DNA from: Larix kaempferi
Lineage: Eukaryota; Streptophyta; Pinopsida; Pinales; Pinaceae
Reading direction: 5' to 3'
Length of the DNA stretch: 64,000 nucleotides
NCBI GenBank assembly: GCA_027924585.1
Contig: BSBM01000826.1
Location: 14,415,501-14,479,500 of the forward strand
Below the pieces are notes generated by a model that saw only the letters and a list, made by a program, of their open reading frames with translations, had not been told where the DNA came from and did not search any database. Positions 45,129 to 57,905 of this stretch are shown one piece after another; the first letter of the stretch is position 1, and the number at the start of each line of letters is the position of its first letter. Both the position numbers and the translations under genes were made by a program.

Positions 45129-45195
45129 AGTGGAATCAAAGAATGGTCCTTTCACCTTTTAATTAATATCATACATTGAAGAATAATTTTCAGCC

Positions 45196-45906
45196 ATGTC
45201 TTACTATTATGAGGAATCTTATGAGTACAATTCTTAGGAGGAATATGCAGATGCTTATGAGCAATATGAAGCAGAATGTGAATGGTTTGAGGAAGACGTG
45301 CCATCATGGAACACTTCTTACAATTTCAGGAGGAATGAAGATTATGATTATGATTATGACCCTATGTATCATAAATATGAGTATGTCACACCACCAAAGG
45401 ATAATTCTATGAATGAGTTACAAAGATTGAGAGCAACATATACAACCTTGCCCCAACAATATCAGAAATATCTTGATGTGTTTAAGGGAAATACAAAAAA
45501 ATCCCCTCCTTTTGATGACTATGCTGATTGGATGTTTGCAAATAGGCCCAAAAAAAAAGATATGGAAATAGAGAAGAAAGGTTTATGCCATTCTTGTAAA
45601 GAACCTTGGAGAGAGTATCATATATGTGTGAGTGAAATGTGGGTGAGTGAAAAGTTCAATGAAATATGTGAAGTTTCCACGAAGGCATGTATCTTGAGGA
45701 GTGTTTTTGGGAATTCTTCAAAAAGAGATTCCAAAGATATTGATACTAAGGAAAACAAGGAGAAAAATGCATTGGATTGCTTAAAGGATAAAAAGGGAGA
45801 GACATCACAAGATCATGAAGAAGATTCTATTGAAAATATTGAAGATCAATTCGAGACACATTCTACTTTGGACATGAATCAAGGAGCATCTATTGATGAT
45901 GCTTGA
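45196..45906 (+). pseudogene. Element F gag-like protein
   Basis: It starts at ATG 45196 (MSYYYEESYEYN) with one TAG at 45235-45237, then is open to a stop at 45906 (about 235 codons). The N-terminus is rich in Tyr, Glu and Asp (EDYDYDYD). The middle carries DDYADWMFANRPKK. A zinc-knuckle-like CHSCKEPWREYHIC follows, with C-x2-C-x7-H-x-C spacing, the pattern seen in gag of several plant Gypsy groups. The C-terminus is Lys/Glu/Asp-rich. It would be an RNA-binding structural protein. The family resemblance is limited to the knuckle and its position after the PBS. Confidence 0.7.
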
Positions 45907-46442
45907 ACTATGAAGGAGTACCTACTGATGGGTGCTCACACCTCTATGCCGGTGACATAGATATCACTTTTGACAGTATTGCTGCAAGACAAAATTCCCC
46001 TAAGAATGAAAATGAAGACCTTGTAGCAATTGAAGAAGAAACAAGATCAACTTCCCCATCACCACTTGAGCTTCATGAAGTTGGTCCAAGCAAGAAGGAA
46101 GAAGATGAGGAGGTTCATTTGCAAGATCCTCATTTTATTGAAGGGTTCTTAAATATGAATGAAAAGAAGATCCAAGAGTCCCTCAGCATTCTCCATGACA
46201 CTCAAGCATTGGTGTCAAATTCTTGTTGGAGAGCTACTTCACTGGAGGAAACATCCTTCCTTGAAGACATGGAGAAGATTCAAAGAGCAATGTGCCACAT
46301 CAAAGGTAATTTCATGTCTTTGAGTTTATATAGAAACCATTTGTTTGAGCTTAATGAGTTGTTACATTATGCATACTTGAAGAATAATGAGGATAATCAT
46401 AAGCTCACAATTCAAAATGAGCAACTTTTTGAAAAGTTGTAA
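45903..46442 (+). pseudogene. Element F second frame, unrecognised
   Basis: It overlaps the end of the gag-like frame by 4 bases in another phase and has no ATG at its start, so it is probably the continuation of the same protein after a frameshift. Acidic N-terminal half (VAIEEETRSTSPSPLE, KKEEDEEVHL), then a helical stretch with Leu-rich segments (LSLYRNHLFELNELLHY). It ends at a TAA. No known domain is visible. Confidence 0.5.
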
Positions 46443-46478
46443 GATACTTGTTTTTCCTCCTATGTTTCAGATTGTGAA

Positions 46479-47264
46479 ATGGTAGATTGTTTGGAGGATT
46501 CTCATGACATGGTGGATCATGAGAAATGTGTAAATTTGAATGTGCTTAATGTGTTTGAAGATGAAATTGAAGAGATACAAACACTTGATGTGGTGGAAGA
46601 GGAACTTGAATTGTCTCTTGATGAAGGTTATGCAATTTTTAAAGAAGAGCACAATTCCTCTACATTGGAACCAATCTATGATAAAGGTTTCACACTTTTG
46701 AAAGTGTTGCATGATACTACCCTTATGGGTCCTTCCCATGATGAAAATTATTCACTTTTTGATCATTTGGGTGAGTTAGTTCATTCTCTTGCATCCTACA
46801 GTTCCATGTTTTGCAGCATTAGTCTCCATGAAGAATGGGTGAAAGGGTTCATTTTGATGGGGCCACATGAGGAGTATGGAACTCCTAGATTTACCTTTTC
46901 TAATGACATGGTTGGAGCACATTCTTATTCACATTTGCAGCAGAATACTTTGTTGCTTTATGATGATGTACATCTACATGGATGCACCTATGATATGCAT
47001 TTGAGTCACTTGAAGATTCATGGTTTTTCTTGCTCAACACTTGGTTCATTTGATTTTGGAGGAACTACATCTAAAACTTGGGTGAATAGATTTACGCTTG
47101 AAGAATATTTTTGTTGGCAGACACATGCTTTGTTATATCTTTATGATTCTCACATTCATGGATGTATGGGTGAGACTTCTTTGAGTCCTTTGAAGTCTCC
47201 TTGTTTTTTTTGCTCATTATTCGGTTCAGATTTTAGTGGAGATCTTCATTCACTTCTTGGATGA
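46479..47264 (+). pseudogene. Element F third frame, unrecognised
   Basis: 261 codons in phase with a continuation of the previous frame after its stop. It contains repeated patterns: LSLDEGYAIFKEEHNSSTLE, TLLKVLHDTTLMGPSHDENY, and two parallel halves LYDDVHLHGCTYDMHLSHLK / LYDSHIHGCMGETSLSPLK, each followed by a Cys-rich F(S/F)CS segment. The internal duplication suggests a real protein once existed. It has no polymerase or integrase motif. It could be an unusual post-gag product of this non-autonomous family. Confidence 0.5.
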
Positions 47265-47710
47265 AAGAATACATGGCTGACTATTTTGATGCATATCACA
47301 TCCTTTTGGAGTGACATTATTGGACATTATTGGACATGATGTTTGGAAGAATGCATACAAGAAAATGGGATCCAGGAATCCTCTTACCTGATGTTATGGG
47401 TTGGAGAGCACTCTTAATTTTTGGAGTGCAATACAAGCAATGGGACCCTGGACTAATTTTTGTCTCATTGGTTTCAATTTTTTTGGGGAAACAAGCAGTA
47501 TGGGAGATGGATTTCCCACTTAATAAAGTGATTTTTATTAGAGTAGTGCAGCAGCAAGCATGGTGGTTCCTCTCTAAAATCTTCATGGAATCTCAAAGAC
47601 TCAAGGTTGGGCAATTCAATGGCCACTTCAAAGAACTATACAAAAAACAGGTTCTCCAACACCCATGTTTGAAATTGCTTGAGGACAAGCAATATTGGGA
47701 AGGGAGGATT
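47265..47710 (+). other. Element F 3' internal segment and PPT
   Basis: The reading frame resumes in places (GQFNGHFKELYKKQVLQHPC, then LLEDKQYWEGR), close to the 3' LTR. The PPT GGGAAGGGAGGA is at 47697-47708, two bases before TGTAATGTCCC. This is the expected end of an LTR-element internal region. Confidence 0.6.
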
Positions 47711-50700
47711 TGTAATGTCCCAAATTTTGAATTGGGTCACAATGGCCTAAGGCATTGGCCATATTCATGTAATACCCCAATTTTGACCCTTAGGAAATAT
47801 TGGCTCTAATGTAAATATTGTAAACACACGATGTATGTTTCCCTAGCGTGGAGCTCAAGGCCAAGGCCCCGCTAGTTTATGCTCGGATTTTATTTAAATT
47901 AGACATGCTTGATATTTTGTCACCCACGTGCTATTAAGCCATGGGATATTGTAAATTGATGTAAATATTTAACATTGAAATAAAATACCCAAAAACTGGC
48001 TATGGAGGCAACGAATGAGAAGGGGCCACGTGTATCCACTAGGGAGTGGTGAGGGGGCTATGGGATTAAACCCTAGGCTGCCATTTGTCATTATGAGAAC
48101 CCATTGACTTCCCTAGGTGACATTAATGCCTGCTGTAAGAAGGTGGTTGAGATTTCAGCCCATGGCTTCAATGGAGCATGGGCAGCCCTGAAATTCGTAT
48201 GGGTGGGCATGGGCTCTGATTACTTGGGCAAGAAGTCACTCAACCTCATGGGAGGTTGCTTCATTCTCACCCCATTCCATTGGGAAACTATCTAGCATCA
48301 TTCCCATCCAAAAACGAGTGCCAGCGGTGAGGAAAAACCAGAAATCGCGACATTGAGAGAACCCAGTTTTTGAAAGACCAAAAACGTCCAGATTTGGCAT
48401 GGGACAGGGAAATCCAATGGGGGATCCAATAGCATGAACCTTGGGGTGAATTTGGGAGCATTAGCTACCCCGAAATCAATGGAAAAACCCAGTTTTTGCA
48501 GCTCAGAAAACGAGTGACGGATTTGAGTATTTGGGGAGCAGAACGGTGAGAAATCAAGTGAGGATTGACTATGCAGAGGATGGGTGTGCTTGATAAACCC
48601 AGTGAAGGCTAGGATCTCAAGGATCAGCAGCTGGACCTTTCTATGCCCATCCTGAAGAGCACTGGAGGGAAGAGTTGCCTGAGGGACTGTGTAACAGAGA
48701 AGGGGATCTTCCTTGTGTTGGATGTGGTAGGTAATGTGGGTGCCTAACTGTTGAGCTCACTTGAGATGCCTGTAGCTCTGTGGTTGAGCTCACTGGCTTA
48801 GCATTACCCTCCTCTATCTTCTTGGATGCTTGACCAGAACCATGGCTGTGAGTGAACCCAGCTAGTCCTCCTTAGTGGATACACAGTCCAGCTCGGGGGT
48901 GACCTCTCAGCTGAAAGAACACAAGCTGGACAGAGGTCTACGGTTGGGAGGAACGTTTCCCTTCCATAGCCAGTCGTTTGGACCGTTACAATTCAAGATG
49001 AGTATTCTTGTGATTTAATTTATATACAGTCTGTGTTTTGCAATGCATTCCGGTTACTGAAATGAAACGCATCATGTTTTATGCAGTATGATAAATTGTC
49101 CATGCATTAATGAAATTAATGACTGCTACATGTATGGTTGAAATGTGTATGCTGAACGCATGAAGAAATTGTATGCACATGTAATGTTTAGTTTCCGCTA
49201 TGTTGATATTGAGATGAATCTGCATATGGACGTCTTTAAATTATTAGGAATTTATGGGCAAGAATTATTTAGGCTAAGTCTATCTAAAAGCCTGCGTGTT
49301 GATTAACGTTTCCTTCCTTGCATGGGAATGCTGGAAGGGAGTGTTACAATTCATGATATTTTGTCAAATTGATGCCAAATGTCAAATAATTGCCAAGGAG
49401 GAAAATTACTAGTTTCCTAGGTTAGGGGTGGAAGCTTTGGGATTTGGAATAAGGGGGATAATAAATGATGTTTGAACATTAGAATTCATTAATATTTAAT
49501 AAAGGATCTAAATAAATATATACAATTGAAAATCAAAGTTGCATTTGATCATGAAGATACATGGGAGGAAGTGGGACCCACATATGGCTAGATTTCCCCA
49601 CTACACTTGGCATCATTCTCTCACCAAGTCGAATTAAAGGTGAAAGTAACATACTTGGGGGGGTTAAACAGGATTATTCATGGCATGAATCATACAAGGT
49701 CGAAATGTAGAGGAACAATAACTCCCATGGAAGAGGAAGAGGCAATTTGGAGCTAGTGGGACACTTGGGCTAGATTCCCTAGCTCTATGACAATAATGAT
49801 GAAGATGCTATGGAACCTTTGAGACAAATAAGACATGAAGGATGACATATGACATATATGACATGTCAGGGCTAAAATGAGCCTCCAAGAGAGTGCTCAA
49901 GGGAGTTAGGGCAGCTAAGATGCTTCCACAGGTGATTTGGTGGAAGTGGGAGACTAGGAATTGTTGTACAAGTGGCATTCTTTGGAATATCTTCCCAACT
50001 TGAGTTGGAATGCATATATTGGAAGGAATTCGACCCATAGAGAGCTTGGAAACTTTATAAATGTAAAGAATAAATAATGAAGGAAGCTTTTGATCATTTG
50101 AAAAAAAATGCATTTGTGAAGAGAGCTAGTGGATGACTAGTTTCTTGCCTTAGCCAATTTTGAGGGTGAAAGATTCCCATCCAAGTTGGTGTTTGGAGAT
50201 TTCATTCAGGTCTTTAATGGAGTTTGTATTTGCAGTTATTAGCTACATGGAAGCTCATGGTTTCATCTATTGCATCACATCCCCTCAACCATTTCCAGTT
50301 TTGAAGGCATATTCATGCTCCGTTAGGGATTGTGCTTTGGGTGAGATCTTGTACTCCTTGGGAGAGCTTCTCATGATGTATTTATGATTGTAATAAGATT
50401 AATATACTTTTTTATTTATATTAACAAAGTATCAGGTTGAAATACCAAGTGGATGTATGTCAAAATGATTATTAAGGAGCAAACAATGACCATTTCCCCA
50501 CTCTATTGATGTATGCCATTGTAATGCTGAAGATTTAGAATAAAAGAATGTTTATATAATAAATTTATGATGAATGGACTTCCATTTATGAGTTTTACAA
50601 GTATCATGTTCAGCACTTAAGCATTTGAATTCATTTTACTCAGTTTATTTACATTTGGAGAAGATTTGGTGTCATTTCCCCAAGGGTCGAATTAGTGATT

Positions 50701-51117
50701 TTTGCAGATGTTTGTGGGGAGGTTAGAACATAATTAATAACTTATTAATGGTGAATATGATACCTTAATAAAATCCATTAGACATCCCCTACCTCTATTT
50801 AGAAATTCGAGTGGGTTTGGAGGCATTTGGAAAGCCAATTTTAGTCATTACCCTGGGGGGATTTGAACCTCCAATTACTAGTACAATTACATACTTTGTC
50901 TAGAATCGTAAGGAAGTTTGCAGAGGTATTTTGGTGGAAATATATCATCCATGAACATCATAACCAAGTCCTATTATCAATCATATACCTTCTCAGAATA
51001 TTTGGGAGCATTTGGGGCAAATTGGATACATAGGCATCAAAACTAGTTAGAGGTTGAAATTGGGGAAAAAGTGAAAACTTGGGCATTTTAATAAAATTTT
51101 AAAAAATGGACATTAAA
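47711..51117 (+). repeat. Element F 3' LTR, split by a solo LTR
   Basis: Pieces 47711-47767 and 49354-51117 match the 5' LTR continuously. The intervening 47768-49353 is the solo LTR and its target duplication. It ends GGACATTAAA, one change from GGGACATTACA. Confidence 0.92.
47768..49348 (+). mobile_element. Solo LTR of another family
   Basis: A 1581-bp insertion with TGTAATACCCC at the left and GGGAGTGTTACA at the right, flanked by the exact duplication ATTCA (47763-47767 and 49349-49353). The 5' LTR of F lacks it. There is no internal coding sequence, so it is a single LTR left by recombination. A short GTGTTACA/TGTAATAC inverted terminal match supports the ends. Orientation is not certain, because both ends are TG..CA. 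Confidence 0.9.
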
Positions 51118-51122
51118 AATTA

Positions 51123-54100
51123 GGTAATTCCATCCATTTAAATTCCCAAATATGGCTCTTACATCCACAAATGTCCTTTTTTGTGACTCATAGTAATCTC
51201 ATGAAGTGTCGTCACGGATGAAGAAGTGCCAATTTTGGCTATAACAGTCCATATTGGCATATTTCATATATCACCTCGTTCATCCTTTGATATTTTCATA
51301 ATCTTATTGAAAAAATAAAATGACATTAAATTATTTGTATACTGATATGAAAAGTAAATATAGCAGAATTAATATTAATGAATGAATACTTTGTAGTAGT
51401 ATATATATATTCTATAAAAACATGTTTAGGGATATTAATTTTTGAATGATTCTTTTTTGTTGTTGTATGTTTTTGCTATTGCGAGTTTGATATAAGTTCT
51501 CATTGACCATTTCTTTAGAAACGCCTCCTGTCTAGTTTAGATATAACCCGATTCCTGGAATCATTGGATTGATTTCTATACTCTAAGTGGAAAGTACGTC
51601 TATACATTCTTTCCAATATGTTCCTCATAGTTTAATAAAAAAAATTGCCCCATTCATTAACTTCTAGCACCACTCTAGGTGATCTAAATATCAATTCATC
51701 ATCATTTACATCTTCCATAATTTGTGTTTTCTTATGATCAAATTCCCTTTTGTTGTTGTCATTCCCTACATAACATTCAACATATGTGAAATAGATTATT
51801 TGAAACATGTTAACGAATATTATTAAGTACAAAATTACTAAAAATTCAAGAAAAAATTCATATTGATTACTTTTTTATTCATCCCTTTGCAACTTTTCCA
51901 TCAAGGTTTTATGCACTTTAGCACTTAGATTGCAAAGAATCTTATTGATATTCCTCATTTTTTTCTCTGCATGACACACATTAACCGATACATATTAGTT
52001 AAATTTACATATAATTCAAACATATCAATTTAATACAAAAATTACAATGAATTTTCCTTCTTTGCATTTTTGGATGTGCCCCAATCATGATGATTAGAAT
52101 TATTGCTCCTTGAACTCTTATCACACATTTTGTATCAATAAACAACTAGGACCATTAAATAGAGAAGCTATTAAATATATTATACAAATAGATTACATAG
52201 CTTCCAGATAAAAAAATAGTTTTCCATCTCTATGTGCTTCAAGAATACAAACTCCCTAGTGCATCTACATCGTGCACTCACCGATGCATCACAGTTGAAC
52301 ATGTCGTTAATGAAAAAATGATTTAATAATTTGACACATGCCTTTTTCCGTGCAATATATTTAATCTAAAGAATTGATGACGAACGATGCACTTTTATTC
52401 CAAGTGCACTAGTGTGTTATACGAAAATGACAACACAAAAATTGGGAAAGCATTTTTTAGAAAAAAACTGACTGGGACGATAGGGTTTTGGATCCGACGA
52501 AATAAGTGGTCCCATTGCATACAATGCCATATATATAAAATCACAAACCCATTAAATCTAAAATTACTAAAAAGAAAAATAATAATTGCGAAATAATAAA
52601 AGGAGTTAAAACCTAATGTGAAATTTCGCAGACACATAAAATGAAAGGAAGCAACAAGAAATAAAGGGTTCCATCATTGAAGGTAACTATGAAGTCTTTT
52701 ATTTTTTCTGAATTTATTTTAAATCTTAATAGGAAAAAGAAATCATGCATTGAGATCAATCATAAGAATTTACATACTTAATTTTTACTATGCAAGGTTT
52801 TGTTTGATTCACCATACCTTACAAATTCAGAACTTCAATATAATATGGTTGCTCCAAACTCATTCGGTAAGTCTCTCTTGAAACACTATCCCCTCAAAAT
52901 TTCTACAAAACAATGAAATATTGATTAGGTTTTTTTTAAACACTTTATGAAATTAGTTTTTTTTAAAGAAATTCTTGCTCCTTTTTTCAGTTGATGGGAA
53001 AAAATTTGTGGGTTTTTTAATTTTTTATTTTATGCACATTGGTGTGCTCCTATATATAGGTGCACCAGTGCGACGTAACTGAAAATGCACCATTCACATA
53101 TACATTTGTGTAATTTTTTCCAAAAATCCGCTTCACCGGTAAGATATGCATGCACCAATGCGCTATATTTTTATAACGCACACCATTGGCATACAATACA
53201 TAAATAAAAAATAAGAATTATATTCACTAGTCCTTGTGAAAAATATGATTGCACCAATGTGCTTATATATACTATGCGCGTAGATGTCAAGAATATTGAA
53301 AATTGCATAGTTAAATATCCACTATCAAATATAGTGGATATTTTATTTTGCTTACATTTTTGCAGATGTTTCACAATGGTGAAGATGTGTTTTAGATGCA
53401 CTGGTTTGTTTAGTAACTAAAAATGCACCGATGTGTTTGTATTATTAAGGCGCACCAGAGTAATTAAATAGCCCTATGAATATATGTTTCAAATTAAAAT
53501 GATATATTCATCTCAAATGTTCTTCTAGGATTCAACCACATTAGTTACAACACTTCATAGTATACATATGTTGCTTAAACTCACCTTATCCTTAAAAAGC
53601 AGTTTCAAAACTATATTGGAAGTTAGATTGTGATATGGTTCTCAAAATTTATTTTAGGGATATAGACACGTATTGATTGTTGATTTGGCTCAAACACAAG
53701 GAGAAAATGTTATAATATCAAATGGCCAATTCTTCAAATTCCAACTCATTCCATATTGTTCAAAGTTCATCGAGTTCTCCCTTTCCATCTCCAATAAGTT
53801 CACATTTTGTTTATAGTTTGATTATCTACTTGAATTTATGTTATTTATCCATGTGAATCTAAATAAAAATGCATTCAATTTTGTAGGATCCCGATTAAGG
53901 ATTGATTTTGAATGCACAAAATATTCTACCAATTGAAAAAACTACAAGCTCTTATCAAGAGGAAGATACTGCAAGCAGTTGGTAGATAAAAATGGATAGC
54001 CACTTTACCTCCCCAATTGTAACATGTCATATTCCATCCACAATCCTTGGTCGTCGATGGTAATTCATTGTGAGTTGGATCTCTTTTATGACACCCTAGT

Positions 54101-54892
54101 AGTATGTGGTTGTTCAAAATGTCAAGGGTTGAAGGAGAACCCTTGACATGTCACACTCACCCATTATACTATTGATTGACTACCTAATGTTGATGGTCTA
54201 AATTCTTCTACTACAGTAAAAAATACAATAGGTGATATATAAAAGACACATAGGATCACTAACACAGTAGTATAGACCTGTAACACATCTACACCTATAG
54301 GTTTATGCTCTACCTTCAGAGTACATTGCATAACTCATATTTAACACTTACAAAAATTAAATTTTACTTTATTTATTCGAGAATACAAGAAACTGAATTT
54401 ACAATGGGAAATTTCTAACATGCCATGAATCCTTTCCTTGAAATTAATTTCATACTTCCTTTGTTTATACTGCGGTCCAAATTACAAGCTCCATCTTCTT
54501 CGCTGAAGCTTACTGGACCTACGTATTCTCCTTTGGAAAACATGGCCTTCCCATTTTTTTCCTTCTTTATTGGTACTTAGTATTGGATCAATCGCTACTG
54601 CTAGAATTAGTTCTATCTCTTCATCAACTAACCCTTTTAGCATTATTGTGTCTATCTTTTAAACTAGTGTCTCCCATATCGTTTTAGGTTCCCTCCAATT
54701 GTGCAATGAAAAAACACATGGTTCAACTTCCCGGTCGTTACTAAATCTCATTCACCTGTCTTTCAACACCCTTACACATGCCACATTATCAATACAAGAC
54801 ATGTGGATGAATGATGAGGTAGAGAGTGTTAAGTTGCACCAAATTCCCATAGCATGGAGTTATAATGTAGGAGTAACAACACTATCATATAT
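51123..54892. other. AT-rich region, no recognisable gene
   Basis: 3.8 kb without coding signal. Words like TGCACCA(A/G)TGCG recur in both orientations between 52255 and 53460. There is an imperfect palindrome centred on CCTATATATAGG (about 53038-53068) and a perfect 12-bp hairpin at 54119-54149. A minus-strand stretch near 54480-54800 has weak, frame-shifted resemblance to the zinc-binding tail of LINE proteins, too weak to call. Poly-A and TA runs are scattered. Confidence 0.5.
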
Positions 54893-56120
54893 TGTTGAAA
54901 TTTGGTGTTTTTATTGATGTCAAAGAGTTTGTTAGACTTGGTGATCACTTTGAAATCTAAATTCCAGTCTTAAGAAGTATATAAAAATATGTGCACAATT
55001 CTCTAATCCCACCTAGTCGTGGTACTCCAGTGTGCAAGAACCACCAAGCTAAGGAACTAGTGTGCGCAAGAGCCACAAAGTCATGAGACTTCATCCATGC
55101 AATATAAGAAAAGTGGTAGATGCTTGGGTAATCTTGTTCTTAATGAAAGGAAGAAGGGGTGTTACCATCTTAGAGTAGCCCCAACTTGTGGACACATCAT
55201 TTGAGCAAGTTGAGTATAAATAAGAGCGAAGTTTATGAATGAGAAGTAAGATTGGAAGAACAAATGGAGTAATATTCTGAATTTGCAAGATTTAGGTTAT
55301 ATGAAATTCTCAAGGGAATCAAAGGAAATATGATTTGAAGAAGTGCGCAAGGTTACAAGACATGCAGAAGAACAAGAAGCAATCATGCAAACATAAGGAG
55401 AATTTGTGAAAAATGTGTAAGGAGAATGCAGACGAGTACGTGCACATAATTGGTATAATTAGTAGAATTGTAGAAGGATGTTGTGTAAGAGAAGTTGTGA
55501 ATAGAATTGAAACATAATATTTCAAAGTGCATGTAGCAGGAAGCAAAGCAAAAAATAGATTATAGCGGGAATTGTGCGCATAAATATGAAGACAGTGTGA
55601 TAGAAATACAACAATATCTATATCTCAGGGTGGTTGGAAGGATAATGGAAAGGAGATTGCAGTCTCCACTCAGGTTGGTACTTGAACACTGCGATTTGGT
55701 GATTTCATAAAGGATTGGTGTCTTCATAGGTTGGATCTCGAATAATCAAGTTGGTGCTTGCATGGAGGATTGGTGTCCTCACAGGTTGTATCATTCTTCA
55801 ACAAGTTGGTGCTTGTGTAGAGGATTAGTGTCCTCACAGGTTGGAGCCTATAGTCTGGGAGTTGGTTCTTATGTGTGGAATTGGTGTCTAAGTGAGTTGG
55901 TGCTCACATCATTCAAGATTGATGTCTCCCATCTTTCTAGGTAATTTAATTTTCATAATATATATATATATATAAGTTTCTTCAAATATTCTGTGCACAA
56001 TTGGTTTTTATTGATGTGTTTTTAAATAGCAATTGGTGCATATTTTTAAAAGTGAAAAATTGCTTAATTTGCACATGATATTGATTCACCACCCTCTCAG
56101 TATCAACAAGAATTCCTACA
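54893..56120 (+). repeat. Element E 5' LTR (Copia)
   Basis: It starts TGTTGAAATTTGG and ends TTCCTACA, immediately followed by a PBS. TATAAATA is at 55215-55222. The last 300 bases contain imperfect units of about 60 bp with TTGGTG(C/T)TT and GGATTGGTGTC(C/T)TCA (about 55670-55930). No second LTR is in the window because the element is cut by C3, so the left boundary rests on the TG start and a normal TATA distance. Confidence 0.75.
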
Positions 56121-56122
56121 AT

Positions 56123-56134
56123 TGGTATCAGATC
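56123..56134 (+). promoter_or_regulatory. Element E primer-binding site
   Basis: TGGTATCAGATC, two bases after the LTR end. It matches the initiator-Met tRNA PBS in ten of twelve positions. Confidence 0.85.
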
Positions 56135-56186
56135 AGGTTGCTTTAGGAAAAAACTTAGCAACTGGAAGATAGATCACTGCGTAAAA

Positions 56187-57868
56187 ATGGATAAATAGGA
56201 AGGAATTTATATGAACAAAGCACCAAGGTTTGATGGTTCAAACTACACCTTCTGGACAATAAGGATGGAAGTATTCTTACAATATCTTAGAGTTGATGTT
56301 TGGAAAGTAGTTGAAAATGGCTATAAATTTCCTAAGTCCACACCAGTTGCGGTGGCTGACAAAAGGTTATATGAGTGTAATGCAAGGGATAGGAATGCAA
56401 TACTATGTGGTTTAGCAGAATCAAATTTCACCAAAGTCATGCAATGCACATTAGTTAAATAAGTATGGGATAATATTAAAAACATATATGAGGGAGATGA
56501 TAACGTTAAGAAGGAAAAGTTGCAAACCTATTCAGGGAAATTTGAAACCCTAAAGATGAGGGAGGAAGAAAATATCACATCTTATCTTCTCCTAGTAGAT
56601 GATATTGTTAATGCCATTAGAATTCTCTAAGATCCTTGCCAGCATGGTTTGACTCCAAAGTATCAGTTTGAATAAAGAGATGATTTGGATAAATTAAATA
56701 TGGACGAACTTCATGGGATTCTTACTGCATATGAGATGAGGACAGAAAAAGAGAATCCTTCCAGAAAAGAGGCAGCCTTCAAATATTCCAAGAAGACAAA
56801 AGGTATCAGGCTAGCGCAAAGCAAAAGTTCCTCTAATATATCAGATGATGAAGAAGCAAATTTTGTAAACAATCTCAAAAGGGGTCATGGAAAATATAAA
56901 GGTAAGTTACCTTTCAAATGTTTTGAATGTGGTAGAATAGGTCACTTTGCCTCCAAATGTCCTTACAAGTAAAACAACGATAGTGACATTGAAGAGGACC
57001 TTAATTATAGAGAATGAAGGAAAACACACCAAAAAAAATGTATGAACATACGAAGAAAAATATTTTGTATTCCAAAGAGGAAAATAGTTCATCTGATGAA
57101 GATGACATAGAAATGCTCTTCATGGCAATTGAAGAAGACCCATAGCATGAAGGATTAGAAGACAAAGAAATGGTTGAAGTAGATTTTGAAGGAGAGATTA
57201 TCAATGCCTTGGAAGAATTGAATAAATAAAGAAAGAAAAATAAACATCTACAGGAACAACTATCATAAATAACAGGACAACTGAGACAAAATGAAGAAAA
57301 TTGTAAAAAAATAGAAATTGAAATCATTTCATTAAAAGGGAAAGCACAAGAAGTAAATGTTCAGTTGGATTTTCAACATAATTTTAGTAGCAGTACTAAA
57401 TCCCTGGATACAATTATAGACAATCAAATACCACTATATGATAAGACAAGGATAGGCTATGAAGGATCAACCACAACAAAGTCAACATATAGGATAAGTT
57501 TTGTAGATGTGATCAAAGGATCTATTTCAAGAAAGGATCATAATTTTGGAGAACAAGACAAGAATACATCTCATGTGAAAAGTGATATCGTGCAATCTAG
57601 AAGAATTCGCTTTACAAGGTATCAAACTCTTTTATTGGAGAATTGTTATTTCTGTAACAATTTTGGTCATAAAGCAGTAGATTGCAAATCTTATGCAAAG
57701 AAGAATGTTAAGAAGAACCTTATTTACTACAAAACTAGAAAGAATGATACAAGAAGTCCAGTTGAAACCCTGAAAGAAAATTCCAATTCCTTCGACCCTT
57801 TGAATTCAGATGTTGAGTGTCATAAATTTCAGAATTGTGGACAAAACAACCATGAATGTAAATATTAG
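56187..57868 (+). pseudogene. Element E Copia gag, truncated downstream
   Basis: It starts at ATG 56187, with TAG at codon 4 (56196-56198), then NKAPRFDGSNYTFWTIRMEV, the usual Copia gag start. The gag continues through VWDNIKNIYEGDD, LQTYSGKFETLKM and LHGILTAYEMR to a complete zinc knuckle CFECGRIGHFASKCP (about 56919-56963). After stops come an acidic coiled segment and a second, degenerate finger region (CYFCNNFGHKAVDC, about 57644; CHKFQNCGQNNHEC). It ends CKY, stop. Protease, integrase and RT are absent: element C3 starts 37 bases later and cuts it off. At least six stops are present. Confidence 0.85.
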
Positions 57869-57905
57869 TTACCATCCGCCTCCGCTATTGAAACCAAGTA
57901 TATTC

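Larger units (their letters stand above)
43295..51117 (+). mobile_element. Element F: non-autonomous LTR retrotransposon without pol
   Basis: LTRs 43295-45128 (1834 bp) and 47711-51117 (1821 bp once the nested solo LTR and its duplication are removed), with exact target duplication AATTA (43290-43294 and 51118-51122). Ends TGTAATGTCCC and GGGACATTACA are perfect inverted copies. PBS-like TGGAATCAAAG is at 45131, and PPT GGGAAGGGAGGA at 47697-47708. The internal region of about 2.6 kb holds a gag-like protein and two further frames, but no protease, RT, RNase H or integrase motif. The gag knuckle spacing suggests a Gypsy relative. Confidence 0.92.

Noticed and set aside
54119-54149. Perfect 12-bp hairpin ATGTCAAGGGTT..AACCCTTGACAT as a terminator or small RNA
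   Set aside because: An isolated inverted repeat in AT-rich DNA with no transcript context. A single hairpin of this size is expected occasionally in a window this long.
54480-54880. LINE-like zinc-binding tail on the minus strand
   Set aside because: Only a short frame-shifted resemblance (HVFFHCT-like) without neighbouring RT motifs or a poly-A end. Not enough to call.
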